A DNA stretch of 64,000 nt from Aphrophora alni. Its lineage: Eukaryota; Arthropoda; Insecta; Hemiptera; Aphrophoridae. Where the stretch lies: positions 12,058,724-12,122,723 of the forward strand of contig OY740776.1 in assembly GCA_963513935.1 (NCBI GenBank), given 5' to 3'. Positions 38,190 through 49,700 of the stretch are shown here, in pieces (position 1 is the first letter of the stretch; each line of letters starts with the position of its first letter). The position numbers were made by a program, and so were the translations under genes. The notes under the pieces are model-generated. The model was not told where the DNA came from and ran no database searches. It worked only from the letters and a program-made list of their open reading frames with translations.

Positions 38190-40507
38190 TTTGTGTTTTG
38201 ATCGGTAAACCATGACTCACCTCTGAATCAAGAGCATCTAGATGCTTTGGATGTGGGGTGTCTGATTAAAGAAAATCTAGGGTCTGTTCAAGAAGAAGAT
38301 CGTCAATCATATAGGCTACAATTTTCCATTGTCTTGGAACCTAACCTGACAGAACAGCTGAAACATTATTGGGGTGTATTAAGGACAGTATTTTACCAGG
38401 AACAGAATGTGGAACCAGCAGAGATTTGTTAGATTCCTATTTATGTGAATTCATGTGGCGCTTTAAGAATAACGATGAAGGTATATTCTGACACCATCGG
38501 GAAGAAAATAAATTTATATTGCGTCTCCAGAACAATAAAGTGTGTATGCATATATTAAGTATAAAGTTGGTTAGGTTAGGTTAGGGTTGGTAGGTTAGGT
38601 TAGGAAACCTTCTGGTTGCCACTGTTGGAGTGAGGTTCCTCTTCTTAAACAGACAGAACCTGACCTGACAGAACGGCTGAAACATTATTGGGGTGTATTA
38701 AGGACAGTATTTGACCAGGAACAGAATGTGGAACCACCAGAGATTTGTTAGTTTCCTATGTATGTGAATTGATCTGGCGCTTTAAGAATAACGATGAAGG
38801 TATATTCTGACACCATCGGGAAGAAAATAGATTTATATTGCGTCTCCAGAACAATAAAGCGTGCATGCATATATTAAGTATAAAGTTGGTTAGGTTAGGT
38901 TAGGGTAGGTAGGTTAGGTTAGGAAACCTTCTGGTTGCCACAGTTGGAGTGAGGGTCCTCTTCTTAAACAGACAGAACCTGACCTGACAGAACGGCTGAA
39001 ACATTATTGGGGTGTATTAAGGACAGTATTTGACCAGGAACAGAATGTGGAACCAGCAGAGATTTGTTAGATTCCTATTTATGTGAATTCATGTGGCGCT
39101 TTAGGAATAACGATGAAGATATATTTTGACACCAACTGGAAGAAAATAGATTTATATTGCGTCTCCAGAACAATAAAGTGTGTATGCATATATTAAGTAT
39201 AAAGTTGGTTAGGTTAGGTTAGGTTAGGGTAGGTTAGGTTAGGAAACCTTCTGGTTGCCACAGTTGGAGTGAGGGTCCTCTTCTTAAACACACAGAACCT
39301 GACCTGACACAACAACTGAAACTTTGATGGGGTGTATTAAGGACAGTATTTTACCAGGAACAGAATGTGGAACCAGCAGAGATTTGTTAGATTCCTATTT
39401 ATGTGAATTCATGTGGCGCTTTAGGAATAACGATGAAGGTATATTTTGACACCATCTGGAAGAAAATAGATTTATATTGCGTCTCCAGAACAATAAAGCG
39501 TGCATGCATATATTAAGTATAAAGTTGGTTAGGTTAGGTTAGGGTTGGTAGGTTAGGTTAGGAAACCTTCTGGTTGCCACAGTTGGAGTGAGGGTCCTCT
39601 TCTTAAACAGACAGAACCTGACCTGACAGAACGGCTGAAACATTATTGGGGTGTATTAAGGACAGTATTTGACCAGGAACAGAATGTGGAACCAGCAGAG
39701 ATTTGTTAGATTCCTATTTATGTGAATTCATGTGGCGCTTTAGGAATAACGATGAAGATATATTTTGACACCAACTGGAAGAAAATAGATTTATATTGCG
39801 TCTCCAGAACAATAAAGTGTGTATGCATATATTAAGTATAAAGTTGGTTAGGTTAGGTTAGGGTAGGTAGGTTAGGTTAGGAAACCTTCTGGTTGCCACA
39901 GTTGGAGTGAGGGTTCTCTTCTTAAACAGACAGAACCTGACCTGACAGAACGGCTGAAACATTATTGGGGTGTATTATGGACAGTATTTTACCAGGAACA
40001 GAATGTGGAACCAGCAGAGATTTGTTAGATTCCTATTTATGTAAATTCATGTGGCGCTTTAGGAATAACGATGAAGGTATATTTTGACACCATCTGAAAG
40101 AAAATAGATTTATATTGGTCTGCAGAACAATAAAGCGTGCATGCATATATTAAGTATAAAGTTGGTTAGATTAGGTTAGGGTAGGTAGGTTAGGTTAGGA
40201 AACCTTCTGGTTGCCACTGTTGGAGTGAGGATCCTCTTCTTAAACACACAGAACCTGACCTGACAGAACAACTGAAACTTTGATGGGGTGTATTAAGGAC
40301 AGTATTTTACCAGGAACAGAATGTGGAACCAGCAGAGATTTGTTAGATTCCTACTTATGCGGATTCATTTGGCGCCTTAATAACAAGAATGATAATCTGT
40401 TTGGCACCATCTGGAAGGACATCCATTTATATTGGGTTCCAGAACAATAAAGCGTGTATGCATATATTAAGTATAAAGTTGGTTAGGTTAGGTAGGTTAG
40501 TTAGGAA
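38190..40507 (+). repeat. 319-bp tandem array carrying a Merlin-type transposase tail (7 copies)
   Basis: GGGGTGTATTAAGGACAGTA marks copies at 38371, 38690, 39009, 39329, 39648, 39967 and 40285, a period of 318-320 bp. In one frame each unit reads GTECGTSRDLLDSYLCEFMW followed by R (stops and shifts vary by copy). That is the C-terminal signature of ISXO2-like/Merlin transposases (a CGT motif, then DSYL.EF.WR). The last copy keeps the true end: LFGTIWKDIHLYWVPEQ then TAA. Every unit also has a GGTTAGGTTAGG tract, then GAAACCTTCTGGTTGCCAC. The first copy has about 155 bp of extra upstream sequence. The open frame at 38247-38432 is in another frame and is a shadow. Confidence 0.9.
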
Positions 40508-40524
40508 ACCTTTGTTTAACTGGA

Positions 40525-40712
40525 ATCTCTAGCCCTCTACTTCAATTGTGTCAGAGTCGGAAAAGAACAAGAGTTGGACAAAAGAGATCTGATAAGAAAG
40601 ATGAAAGCAAAGAATCTAACCCAAGACTACAAAAACCAAATGTGTAGATCCAGCTAGCACCGTCGGGATTGCCAATCCCGTACTCACTAAAATGAGCTCC
40701 GGAGGGCTCCGT
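40525..40712 (-). mobile_element. SINE-like repeat, reverse copy
   Basis: Family blocks GTGTCAGAGTCGGAAAAGAA, AAGAGTTGGACAAAAGAGAT, ATCTAACCCAAGACTACAAA, TGTAGATCCAGCTAGCACCG and GGGATTGCCAATCCCGTACT. It keeps one of the best-preserved heads in the window, with a pol III-like A box (TAGCTGGATCTAC, complement strand) and a B-box-like GGGTTAGATTC about 35 bp apart. Confidence 0.85.
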
Positions 40713-41351
40713 TATATAAAGAACGATTTACGCTGATGGCGTGTTTATGACACTAGTGTAACAAGTTTACACCCTATTTAAATATTGTTTTGAAACACGG
40801 AATCTATAGTTCATATTTACCTTTCATGGTGAGAAAGTTTGTGCAATATTTTTATTATCACGTAACATAATCGTTAGGAAACAATAACCGTCTGTTTTAG
40901 TCTTGTACAAGACGAGGGTCGTGCACTTCCTACTAATGTTCATCTTTCACAACACGTTGTTTAGACAACACGTGGTTGCCATTTATACAGCCGTTGGGTT
41001 ACAAAATACTGGAATGAATTAAGGCGCCAATGAAGCCTAACCTCTAAAAAAAAAGTACTTTGACTTCTCGTTCACAACATGAGATAAAACAATAGAATTG
41101 AATTTCAAGCTCAGTCAATGTTTTCTAAATTAAAATTTTAGTTCCCTCTTAGAAACGATAACACCCGAGACCATAAAACGATGCTACCTTTGGGAGGATT
41201 TGTTTGAGTCACTATATACATAGGGTGTTCCAAAAATCCAAGAGCTTAACATCTCTGGATCTAATTTAGATAAAGAAACCAAACAAACGTAATTTTGTAA
41301 AAATTAACCTTTCTCTGTGTACGGGGTGAGCCAAAATTTAGGTACCGTATA
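40713..41351. other. non-coding stretch
   Basis: No gene. An inverted GGTGAGAAAGTTTGTGCAAT end lies near 40829 and a lone CATAGGGTGTTCCAAAAATC near 41219. Confidence 0.5.
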
Positions 41352-41584
41352 CAGGGTGTTCCAAAACTCATCAAATTATTTTTTCCCGGGTATGTCTTTG
41401 GAAACATGAAAAAAATGTTTGTTTTTTAATTACAGCGAAAATAGTTATTGAAGAACGCGAAGTTTGAAAACTCTGTTAAATCATTTATCAAAACACCATG
41501 TTGCCATTTAGAAAAATAATTCAATTCTAATATGGCTGATCCAAGATGGCGGACGAAAATTTGCAACAATTCATAAAACGTAGG

Positions 41585-41905
41585 CTTAGACAGAAGCTTC
41601 GGGTCTGTTCAAGATGATGACCGCCACTCGTAAACAATTTTCTATTGAAATTAATTGATCAGACATCTGATCCGACAGAATATCTGAAACATTTTTAACG
41701 TGCATTAAGGACGGTATTTTACCAGGTAGAAAAAGAATGTGGAACCAGTAGATTTGTTAGATGTGTGAATTCATGTGGCGCCGTAGGAACAAGGATGAAT
41801 ATCCGTTTGATACAATCTGGAAGGACAAGTGTGTATGCATATATTATGTACAAAGTTGGTTAGGTTAGGTTAGAAAACCTTCTGGTTGCCACTGTTTGAC
41901 TGGCG
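41585..41905 (+). pseudogene. Diverged single copy of the Merlin-tail repeat
   Basis: Translation in shifting frames gives LKHF, ALRTVF, ECGTSR, then CEFMWRRRNKDEYPFDTIWK. The last block is closer to the intact protein than any 319-bp unit, because the dibasic RRRNKDE..PFDTIWKD is preserved. About 10 bp encoding DSYL are deleted. It ends in the same TTAGG tract and AAACCTTCTGGTTGCCACTG as the array units. It is probably an outgroup copy of the sequence that was amplified at 38-40 kb. Confidence 0.8.
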
Positions 41906-41939
41906 GTCCTCTTCTTGAACTGAGATAAAATCTACTGTA

Positions 41940-42186
41940 ACAAATAAAACACAATTTTTCTTTTGTAAATTCTATAATTTATTTCGTCTAGCCGACCATG
42001 GTTTCGCCAGTTACGGCATTGACGAGGCTCTTACTGGAGGCCTCATCAAGATCCTCGTCAATGCCGTAACTGGTGAAACCATGGTCGGCTTGACGAAATA
42101 AATTATAGAATTTACAAAAGAAAAATTGTGTTTTATTTGTTAAAACGAAATTCTATCAAGTACCATCGGTCATCAGTGTAAACAAT
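41940..42186. mobile_element. Penelope-type palindromic insertion with 15-bp TSD
   Basis: A direct repeat ATAAAATCTACTGTA flanks it (41925-41939 and 42187-42201). Inside, arms 41938-42027 and 42053-42142 are complementary over about 90 bp with only a few mismatches; the spacer is 25 bp. Each arm, read outward from the centre, runs CCTCGTCAATGCCGTAACTGG, GAAACCATGGTCGGC, ACGAAATAAATTATAGAATT and ends GTGTTTTATTTGTTA. The stem GCC/GGC followed by GAAAC resembles the layout at 27624-27660. Two tail pieces in tail-to-tail arrangement fit a Penelope-like origin; this assignment is inferential. The insertion lies just downstream of the diverged Merlin-tail copy. Confidence 0.8.
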
Positions 42187-42201
42187 ATAAAATCTACTGT
42201 A

Positions 42202-43962
42202 GTTGAAAAAAAGTAATTTCACAAATTCAGCTATACAGATTTCGTTTAAATCTTAGCAAAATGTAAAAATCGTATGTAAAGTTACATGTTAAAAATATTG
42301 CGGTCCAGGAATAATAAACAACAAAAAATAATAATAAACATGTACCTCGACCTGTAATTTATTTATCCTCCCCTTTCTGGTGTTCAAAGGCAAAACCTCC
42401 CTTATCTTTAAAACCGTTTATAACTAACTGTACAAAACACTACTTTTTGACATTTTGGAACACCCTGTACATACGCAGTAAGATAATTTAAAACTTTTTC
42501 CCCCAAAATGATTAGTGAACAGAAACATTTAAAATGAGGTATCACTCAACCTACCTTTACATTGAAAACGACCCCCTCAATACATTTTCCAAAAACGCCC
42601 CCCCTAATACTTTTGGGGCATTTTTGAAATTTGAAAACAGTATTTTTTTAAATTTTCTATACAGCTTGTTTATAATTTAAATATTTTACATTTCTTGTAC
42701 TGTTAATAAAATTAGTTAGTAAGATCGAAACTACTAATCAAATTTGAGAAAAAAGCAAATTACAAATAGCGATCTCCAGAATGAAAGCTTATAAAATGGT
42801 TCCGATCGGTGGAGATTACTTGGTCTCCGGACAACCGCAGTTTCTATATTAATTCGTTAACAAACCATGTTGATGTTGCTTTGTATCAGAGGCTCGCGTA
42901 ACAATAGTAGCAAAGCCAGGACAAACCGGTCCCGCTACTGTTAACACGCGGAATAGAATAGGTGCTCTATTCTATCCTTGGGGTATCCCAGAACAAATTA
43001 AAAAAGTCTGCTAGTTTGTTGAACGAGTGTCGCTCGAAAACCTGATAATTCTTACATGCTTACGTAATACAGTTATGTACGGATGAGGGAAAAATTATTT
43101 TTATTTTTTGCTTACATCCAATTTGACGCCCCCTTGCCTCAAAAAAATTTTTGAAATGAAATCATATAGTGCAGTACTCTACATTTTTCGTCATATCTCG
43201 GAACTATTTTTATTTAAAAAAAAAAAAAAAAAATAGGGGTAACTAACTACACACAAAAAAACACAAAATTACGATTTTCTCAAAAATCGGTTACACCGAT
43301 TTTGATCAAATTTTCCTCCTGTGGAGCTTCCGACGACCGGTTTAAAATACAGCTTATGACAGTCCAAGTTTTTCCTCTTTATTTTTTGACAATTATTCTT
43401 GAACCTTAATATTTTTAATTTCCGTGGGTAAAACCAATCATTTCAACGAGCGTGGCTGCAAGTCGCTAAATCCTATATATTTCAAACTTTATTTTTATAT
43501 TGTTTGCATTGTCCACATATAGGAAAAATATAGTGGGAACAAAAAATTACCTTGGGGTAGTTTAAGAAGAAAACAAAATTTGATGTTTTATTTTATTTTT
43601 TATTATTTTTTTTTTTTTTATTTTTTTTTTTTTTTTTAATAAAATATTGTGTGTGGTTTCAAATAAAAATAGTATTTATTTTGATTACGAATATGCATGT
43701 TCAATTGACGAAAAATTTGTTGGCACTTGGCCAAACTAAAAATGTCAGATATCACCCCCCCCCCCCACACTAACTTAAACACAGCGTGACCTACAAATTT
43801 GAAAAAAAATTATTTGGATTTTAAATTAAATTGCCGTGCGAAATCATAGTTTTATGTGTGATGAATAAAACTACACAATGACCTAGTGTAGCGTATTTAA
43901 AAACAATTTTTGTGAGAAACAATTTAACAACAATTAAAAGATAGATTGTCTGCACAATTTAA
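42202..43962. other. non-coding stretch
   Basis: No gene. Small hairpins are seen at 42960-42980 (AGAATAGGTGCTCTATTCT), poly(A) near 43211-43233, T-rich runs near 43600-43637 and a C11 run near 43757. GATTTTGATCAAATTTT near 43300 belongs to the dispersed 165-bp-module family. Confidence 0.5.
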
Positions 43963-44504
43963 GGTAATTATATAGCAGAGTAGCCTCATTTCAAAATCAA
44001 TTTTTATGGGTTTTATTCGTCAAATAAATGTTAGAAAAATATTTTATTATCGGTAAAAAAAAGTGTAGGAAAGATGATTACAGGCTATTAGGCCTATAAA
44101 CTATTTCACCTCTGCGCCTTAGGAGGTTAAGGTGGCGCCGTATTTTCCTTGTTTTATTTTTTTATCCTCTACTACATACCATAGTTCATAAGAATAAATA
44201 ATGTTTTCTTTGCTGTAAATATGTCGGGCTGTATTATTATATGTCACGAAAGGTTTGGCCAGGTTGCTATATATATAAAACCACCTGGCCAAACCTTCCG
44301 TACGTTTATTGAAGTGAATGTCATGAGTATGAAAGATAACACAGAGTTAATTTTTTCACGAAAAAAACAACTTGTGTAATTATATTATGTAATCATCTTT
44401 CCGACACTTTTTTTCGATAATAAAATATTTTTCCAACATTTATTTGACGAATAAAACCCATAAAAATTGATTTTGAAGTGAGGCTACTCTGCTATATAAT
44501 TACC
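43963..44504 (-). mobile_element. Merlin-type derivative, copy 2 (542 bp)
   Basis: It has the same terminal repeats as 19000-19685 (GGTAATTATATAGCAGAG both ends, GATTACATAATATAATTACA further in). It lies in the opposite orientation: the CACGAAAGGTTTGGCCAGGT / CCTGGCCAAACCTTCCGTAC hairpin (about 44246-44302) is reversed. Flanks CAATTTAA (43955-43962) and CAAATTAA (44505-44512) form an 8-bp duplication with one mismatch. The transposase segment is deleted; unrelated sequence (about 44090-44220) fills part of the left half. Confidence 0.88.
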
Positions 44505-44512
44505 CAAATTAA

Positions 44513-47415
44513 ACTGTTGCATAAAAGATTTAGATATTTAGTTGACTACGGAATCAAAGTTACGTAATTTTAACAAACGCTTGGCATTTTTTATATTTAC
44601 ATACAGTTTGCGTCATTAATCTTCACGTAATCTTAATAATTTAACGAAATCGGCGGAGTGGTTTTTGAGCAATTTCGTTTTAAATTCTAACTCACGAACA
44701 GAAATTTTAGGAGAGAGGGGGACATTAACGTTTCGTTTGGATCCAAAGGCTAGTTTTGGGCAAAATTTGATCACAACTGGAGCTATTTCATTTCATTAAA
44801 ATCTGTCGACAAGTTTGGGCTGTAAGACGACAATCGTTCCCTAAAACTACATTTTTTAACTCGCATTGAAAATCGTCATCAAATTTCAAAATTTGAAATA
44901 TAAACGATTTATCGTCTTGTCTGTATCGAATGGTTGCTTGAATTTATAAAAAATTGTTTGATTTATAAATCCTCTAAAAAAAGTAAGGAATGGTGGCCAT
45001 CTTGATTTGATCATCCTGTATAGTCTGACAATCATTCTATTGTATAAAATCCGTGCACATTTCATAGTGCAAATTGTCGGCGTTACCAATTAGAAATTAC
45101 CAAAGTAATAAAAAAAAAAAACAATATTTCACAGCACGATAAAAAAATTTCTCTTTTAGCTGTATAAGAATGCAATGGAAGACTCCCTGTGGATCTAGGC
45201 AAGTAGACACAGATAAAGGACAAAGCTCTGTTTCGTGCCTTACAGGGTAAACCAGGCGTGGAGTTATGGCAGTCTGTCCTTACCCCCTCGTTCAAATCTC
45301 TCCTCACGGCATAGCTGTCTGCTATATTTGTTCTATAGTAAAGTAAAATAATTATATTTGTCTACAGTTGTTAACAAAGTGGCATTTTGTTCATTTAAAT
45401 TCGTTTGCAAAACAGCTGATTTCTCAACAGTTTCACTTTGCCCACTACTTTTCTCACTCCGAATGGCAACCGAACAAAACGAAATTTAGGTTAAGTTTAT
45501 TTGAATTGATTTATAATATACAGGAAATGTCCCATATGTAAGGTTAGATTAATTCTTACATGTAAAATAACATAAATAAACAACAAAACAACGTTTTAAA
45601 GTTGAAAAAGGAGGTAATTATTCATGAAGATGATTGACAGTGTATGTACACGGAGAGTATTTTTCGTTTGCCGAGTTTTGAAGTTGGCAATCCCGTTTCC
45701 TCAAACAATACACATAAGTTATTTGTAATATTCATAAATAACCTCAGTTTTGACGTGAGGTTGAACACTATTGTATTAAATTATTGTTTTATAAAATTGT
45801 GTTACTGCTGATGTATGTTTTTTATTTGTCACAAAATAACTGTAGACAAAGTATAATGTGCAATTCGTGAGCAAAGTGTCTTTTTTAAACTCGATAAAAT
45901 TGACGCACTCGGCAAGCCTCGTGCGTCAACATTTTTCTCTCGTTTAAAAAAAGTGCCACTTTGCTCATTAGTTGCACAAATAACTGTTCTTCCGGTAAGA
46001 AAATAAATACTGCATGAAATTTACCACTTAACCACCCTCAAAAGTAAATACTGTCACCGAAATTGTTATCGGCAAGTTTGAAATTAAATATGGAACAATG
46101 GAAAATAGTGTTCAGAAATTGTGCCAAATTTTGAGAGGTGGTTATATGGTTCAAAATGAAGAAAAAAGTTCCTATAAACATGTGTACAGAAATGCTTGGT
46201 TTTCCATCTATCGGCCATTTTATGTTGTTTTATTAAAAATAATTATAGTTTTGAAATTACTAGATTTAAACAAATTTTGTGTGCAAGGGTTTAGCACTAT
46301 ACTAAACAATAAAAAACTTATAAATTGTCTAAATATTGACTGTTTAAATTTGTAATATTGAATATGTCTAAAATTAACTTAACACAAATTGTGAACGGGC
46401 GCCATTTTGAAATTTTAAAGTTTTGATTCTTGGTATAATGGTAAATAGTTGCATAAAAATTGTGCACGAAATCTTAAATTTCAACTCGAAATTTTAATAA
46501 TTTATTTCAAAAGCTATAACTATTTCACCAAAAAATACAAAATGGCCGATGAAACGTTTCCAAACAAATGTATTTTTCTTAATCTAAAATTTAAAGTTAG
46601 GCACAACATTTATGAAAATATGACCAATAACGTTTTTTGATATGTAACTTCTTTGCAAAGATTATGTACAGTTTTCGAAAACCTTGAAAGCCTTCTTTAT
46701 TTATGAATTCTAGGCTTGTCTCTTATTACCACATTATAAAATTTTGTTGGGTAATAAGAGGCGTTTGTTAATTTAAAATGTAATGGTGCTTTTCATGTTA
46801 CCCAGGGTGAACTACAATAAAAAAGTACACTTGAAAGTCTAACACTAGGCTACAAGATGAAGGAAAATAAAGGCCTATAATGTTTACTCTTTAGATTTTG
46901 CTAAATAACCAGTGTGTAACCTTAGAACCTAATAATTATCATAACCTATGTATTGTTTTTTCTTCATATAATTTTTAGCTAAAATGAAATTAAAACTAAG
47001 TTTGGGAAGTGTAATTTACAAGTTACTTATTATTTAACCATCATAATATAGGTCATTTCAAATTAATAAAATAATTTATAACAGAAACTGTATTTTTAAA
47101 TAATGTGGTATATTAAAATTTTTAAAGTTTTTTTTTTCAAAATCTATTTTCAATCTTATCTCAATTTTTATTATCTTGTAGCAGGCTTATCTTTGGTCTA
47201 TGAAGATTCTATAGAAAAATAAGAAAGTATATTTTCTCATTGGTTGAAATAAAATACTAAACTAAACGTTTTTCCAGAACCCATTTTCGAATAGATAATT
47301 TTTCAACCTAAAATATTTTTAGAACTGTTTTTGGCTGATTCAGATGTAAATTGTCTTTAGATGTTTCCTATTGCTCTGCTTGATTTTACATTTCTTTATA
47401 TGGATGGAGGGAGGG
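44513..47415. other. AT-rich non-coding DNA
   Basis: Near 44600-44800 there is one copy of the module AACGAAATCGG...GATTTTGAG (see 24 kb). Open frames at 44886-45307 (minus), 46098-46355 and 46449-46640 (plus) lack recognisable domains and are very AT-rich. I see no gene. Confidence 0.5.
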
Positions 47416-47433
47416 GGAGAGAGAGAGAGCGCG

Positions 47434-47488
<55 letters not shown>
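47416..47488. repeat. (GA)n microsatellite
   Basis: GA repeat with a GCGCGAGC interruption near 47430. The open frames across it on both strands are repeat artefacts. Confidence 0.97.
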
Positions 47489-47489
<1 letters not shown>

Positions 47490-47964
47490 TGTGCCTTTTA
47501 CCCCTTGAGGTTTTTCAAGAACATTATCCAACTAAAATTGTTTATGAAAAAATTCCCCCAAAATTAAGGAGAGCTTCATTTAATTACTGTACATAATTGA
47601 ATACCTAATTAATTAACATTTTAAATTAAATATAAAATTATAGAATGTTTCTTCTCTTTTATTATCCCTGACTTATCCTAATTTTAATTCTACATCCATT
47701 AATTCAGTGAGATTAAATATTAGTACAAAAAAGTTTAGACAAAATATAACAGCAGGTTAGATCTGCAGTGAAAAAACTTATGAAAAAAACACACAAGGAA
47801 AAGACAAAGCAATAACTTATAAGAATGTAATTTTTAATTGTTTTTAAAGTAAGATATGGCCTACACTAATTTATTTTCAAGTTACAACAAGACTTTCAAA
47901 AAAACTATAGCAAACAAGTTTTATTTTTCCTAATCAATTAAAAAATATTTCTTTTATTGTTTTT

Positions 47965-48118
47965 TAAAAGCAAAAAATCTCTATCATTATAGTCTTATAA
48001 AAAAAAAGAGGAGAAAGAACATAAAATAAAAACCTCTAGCCTCGAATACTCTATAGTGTCAGTTTTAGAAGAGAACAAGAGTTGGTCAAGAGACTTGAGA
48101 GGGATATAACCCAAGACT
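47965..48118 (-). mobile_element. SINE-like repeat, reverse copy
   Basis: Blocks TCTATCATTATAGTCTTATA, AGCCTCGAATACTCTATAGT, AGAGTTGGTCAAGAGACTTG and GATATAACCCAAGACTAG. The head is missing. It lies about 480 bp downstream of the M13 exon, inside its presumed first intron. Confidence 0.75.
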
Positions 48119-48597
48119 AGTTTTCCTTTTAAAATTATAAATGACTGATTGTAGTAGATCCCAAATATTGTATAAGTTATGCGTTACTTTGCAATAACTT
48201 TAATAGGATGGATAAATTTAAATTGAACTCTTAGAGGCTACAATAGTGAGCTCTTATTTTAGGCTCTTAGAGGCTTGTGTTTAAAAATAATGCTAAATTG
48301 GATCTAAAGCTTTTACATGTAGTCAAGAGTTAGAGATGCTCTCTTTCATTTTTCCTAGCAAGTCTCCCAAAGGAGTTATTAGGAATTTTATGGAGTTAAG
48401 GTTATTTTGACCAAAAGGTATTTTGTCCTTAAATAACAAAGATAATCTAAATTGAAAATAAAGCCTGCATTTTAATAGTTTTACATTTGACCATTGATGA
48501 TTGGCATTATTTGTTTAAACTGGGAAATTCAACATTATGTTCCCACAAATAAAATTAGAATCTTCATGCATGCTTTAAAATAATGTTGTTTTCTTAC
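48119..48597 (-). other. Presumed intron 1 of the M13 peptidase gene (5' part)
   Basis: The sequence after the splice donor, read on the minus strand, is AT-rich with in-frame stops shortly after KQHYFKACMK. No second exon is recognisable here or further left, so the intron is at least several kilobases. Confidence 0.6.
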
Positions 48598-49071
48598 CTC
48601 AGCTGATGTTCGAAGACATGCTGCCTTTTTACAAATTGGAAAGAGCTGTGAATGCGGAGTTCTCGGCCAAAGGATTGCCAAAATCAAAATGACAATAACC
48701 AAAGTAAATAATAGGAATAATATAATCGCTGCGATAATCAGACCAGTTCTTGAAAGCCCAGTCTTGTCTTGTAAATTCTTTTCAAAATCTGTAATGGCTG
48801 GATGAAATTTACTAGAATTTACTCTGTTTCTTTTTTTACCAGCAGTTAATTTATAACTATGTTTGTTATTCTTATTTATTTCAGTTTTTAAGGGTTTTGT
48901 ATCTGTTGAATCATTGTCATTCTTTTCCTTAATAATTTCTGTCGATTTAAAGCCATCAGATGGCAAACAAGGATCTTTTTCACAATTAGTGCTTTCTTCA
49001 CTGTCATTAGAAATACCATTTTCCAGTGGTTTCTTTTCCATTTCTGGAGTACTGCAAGTTGAATTTGCCAT
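48598..49071 (-). CDS. First coding exon of an M13 metallopeptidase (neprilysin/ECE-like)
   Basis: The exon encodes 158 residues and ends at a strong donor, GAG|GTAAGA (GT at 48596-48597), with the codon complete. Residues 1-108 are hydrophilic, rich in Ser/Asp/Glu/Lys, and should be cytoplasmic; the basic patch GKKRNR is at 78-83. Residues 110-135 (GLIIAAIILFLLFTLV and on) form one membrane helix, giving a type II topology. After it, ICKKAACLRTSAE (146-158) matches the start of the M13 ectodomain: Cys-x4-Cys-x3-(S/A)A, as in neprilysin and endothelin-converting enzymes, where these cysteines join disulfides. M13 enzymes are zinc peptidases that cleave extracellular peptides. The zinc motif and the rest must lie on later exons to the left, which I did not find. 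The start ATG (49069-49071) is the only one giving the full tail. The family call rests on topology and a short motif, so it is probable and not certain. Confidence 0.7.
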
Positions 49072-49700
49072 GACTACATATGTTTTCTATTCAGGCCTAA
49101 CGGTTTAATCTAACAAGTATTCAACTTTCTTTCACATTGAGAAAACCTTTCCACATTCCAAACTTCTACACTTCAATAATAGTTAATAAAAACACAACTA
49201 CAAAATAATTAACCTCTAAATATTCAGAATCATGTATTGTCATTCATGAATAATACAACTAAGCCTAACCGAAACCTGTTGGGGACTAACTGTAAAGTTA
49301 TACACCTCCGAAAGAGAACACAACACATAAGTCTAAACACATTATTAAAAGTTTAAAACTGTTAGGCCTACACACACAAGCATAGTTTAATTGTACAGGA
49401 ATTCAAACAATACTAAAGTACACAACTACCGGCTGAAGTACGCTACCTTTACAAACACTAAGTGAAACTAAAAGAGAAAACAACTTTACAGTCTAACACT
49501 ACTTTCAACTTCAACGCGTTTATGACAACTTCTGATTCTCTCCACGAGAGCGAAGCACCAGGCAACAGGTGGTTGCTAGGCACAATAACTGTTACTGTCT
49601 GAGGAATTTATATTCCAAACTTTATAGTTTGTAAGCTAGACTTCGACAATAAAAATATGTGCAACGGGCATTGTCGTATGATTTTAGCACACGTTTTTGT
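49072..49700 (-). promoter_or_regulatory. Probable 5' UTR and promoter region of the M13 gene
   Basis: This stretch is upstream of the exon and free of recognised transposons, unlike most of the window. Near 49556-49582 there is CAGGCAACAGGTGGTTGCTA, a GCAAC/GTTGC inverted motif within a slightly GC-richer patch. No TATA box or start site can be fixed from sequence alone. Confidence 0.3.

Larger units (their letters stand above)
41352..42467. mobile_element. CAGGGTGTTCCAAAA-ended composite element (1116 bp)
   Basis: Perfect 15-bp inverted ends CAGGGTGTTCCAAAA are each bordered by TA (41350-41351 and 42468-42469). Inside are a degenerate Merlin transposase tail and a Penelope-type palindrome with its own duplication. 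It may be one nested element, or two single ends that happen to face each other. Confidence 0.55.

Noticed and set aside
38247..38432. 61-codon open frame in the 319-bp array
   Set aside because: The transposase similarity (DSYLCEFMWR) is in a different frame; this one is a shadow.
47340..47567. Ser-Leu and Arg-Glu repeat proteins
   Set aside because: Artefacts of the GA microsatellite read on both strands.
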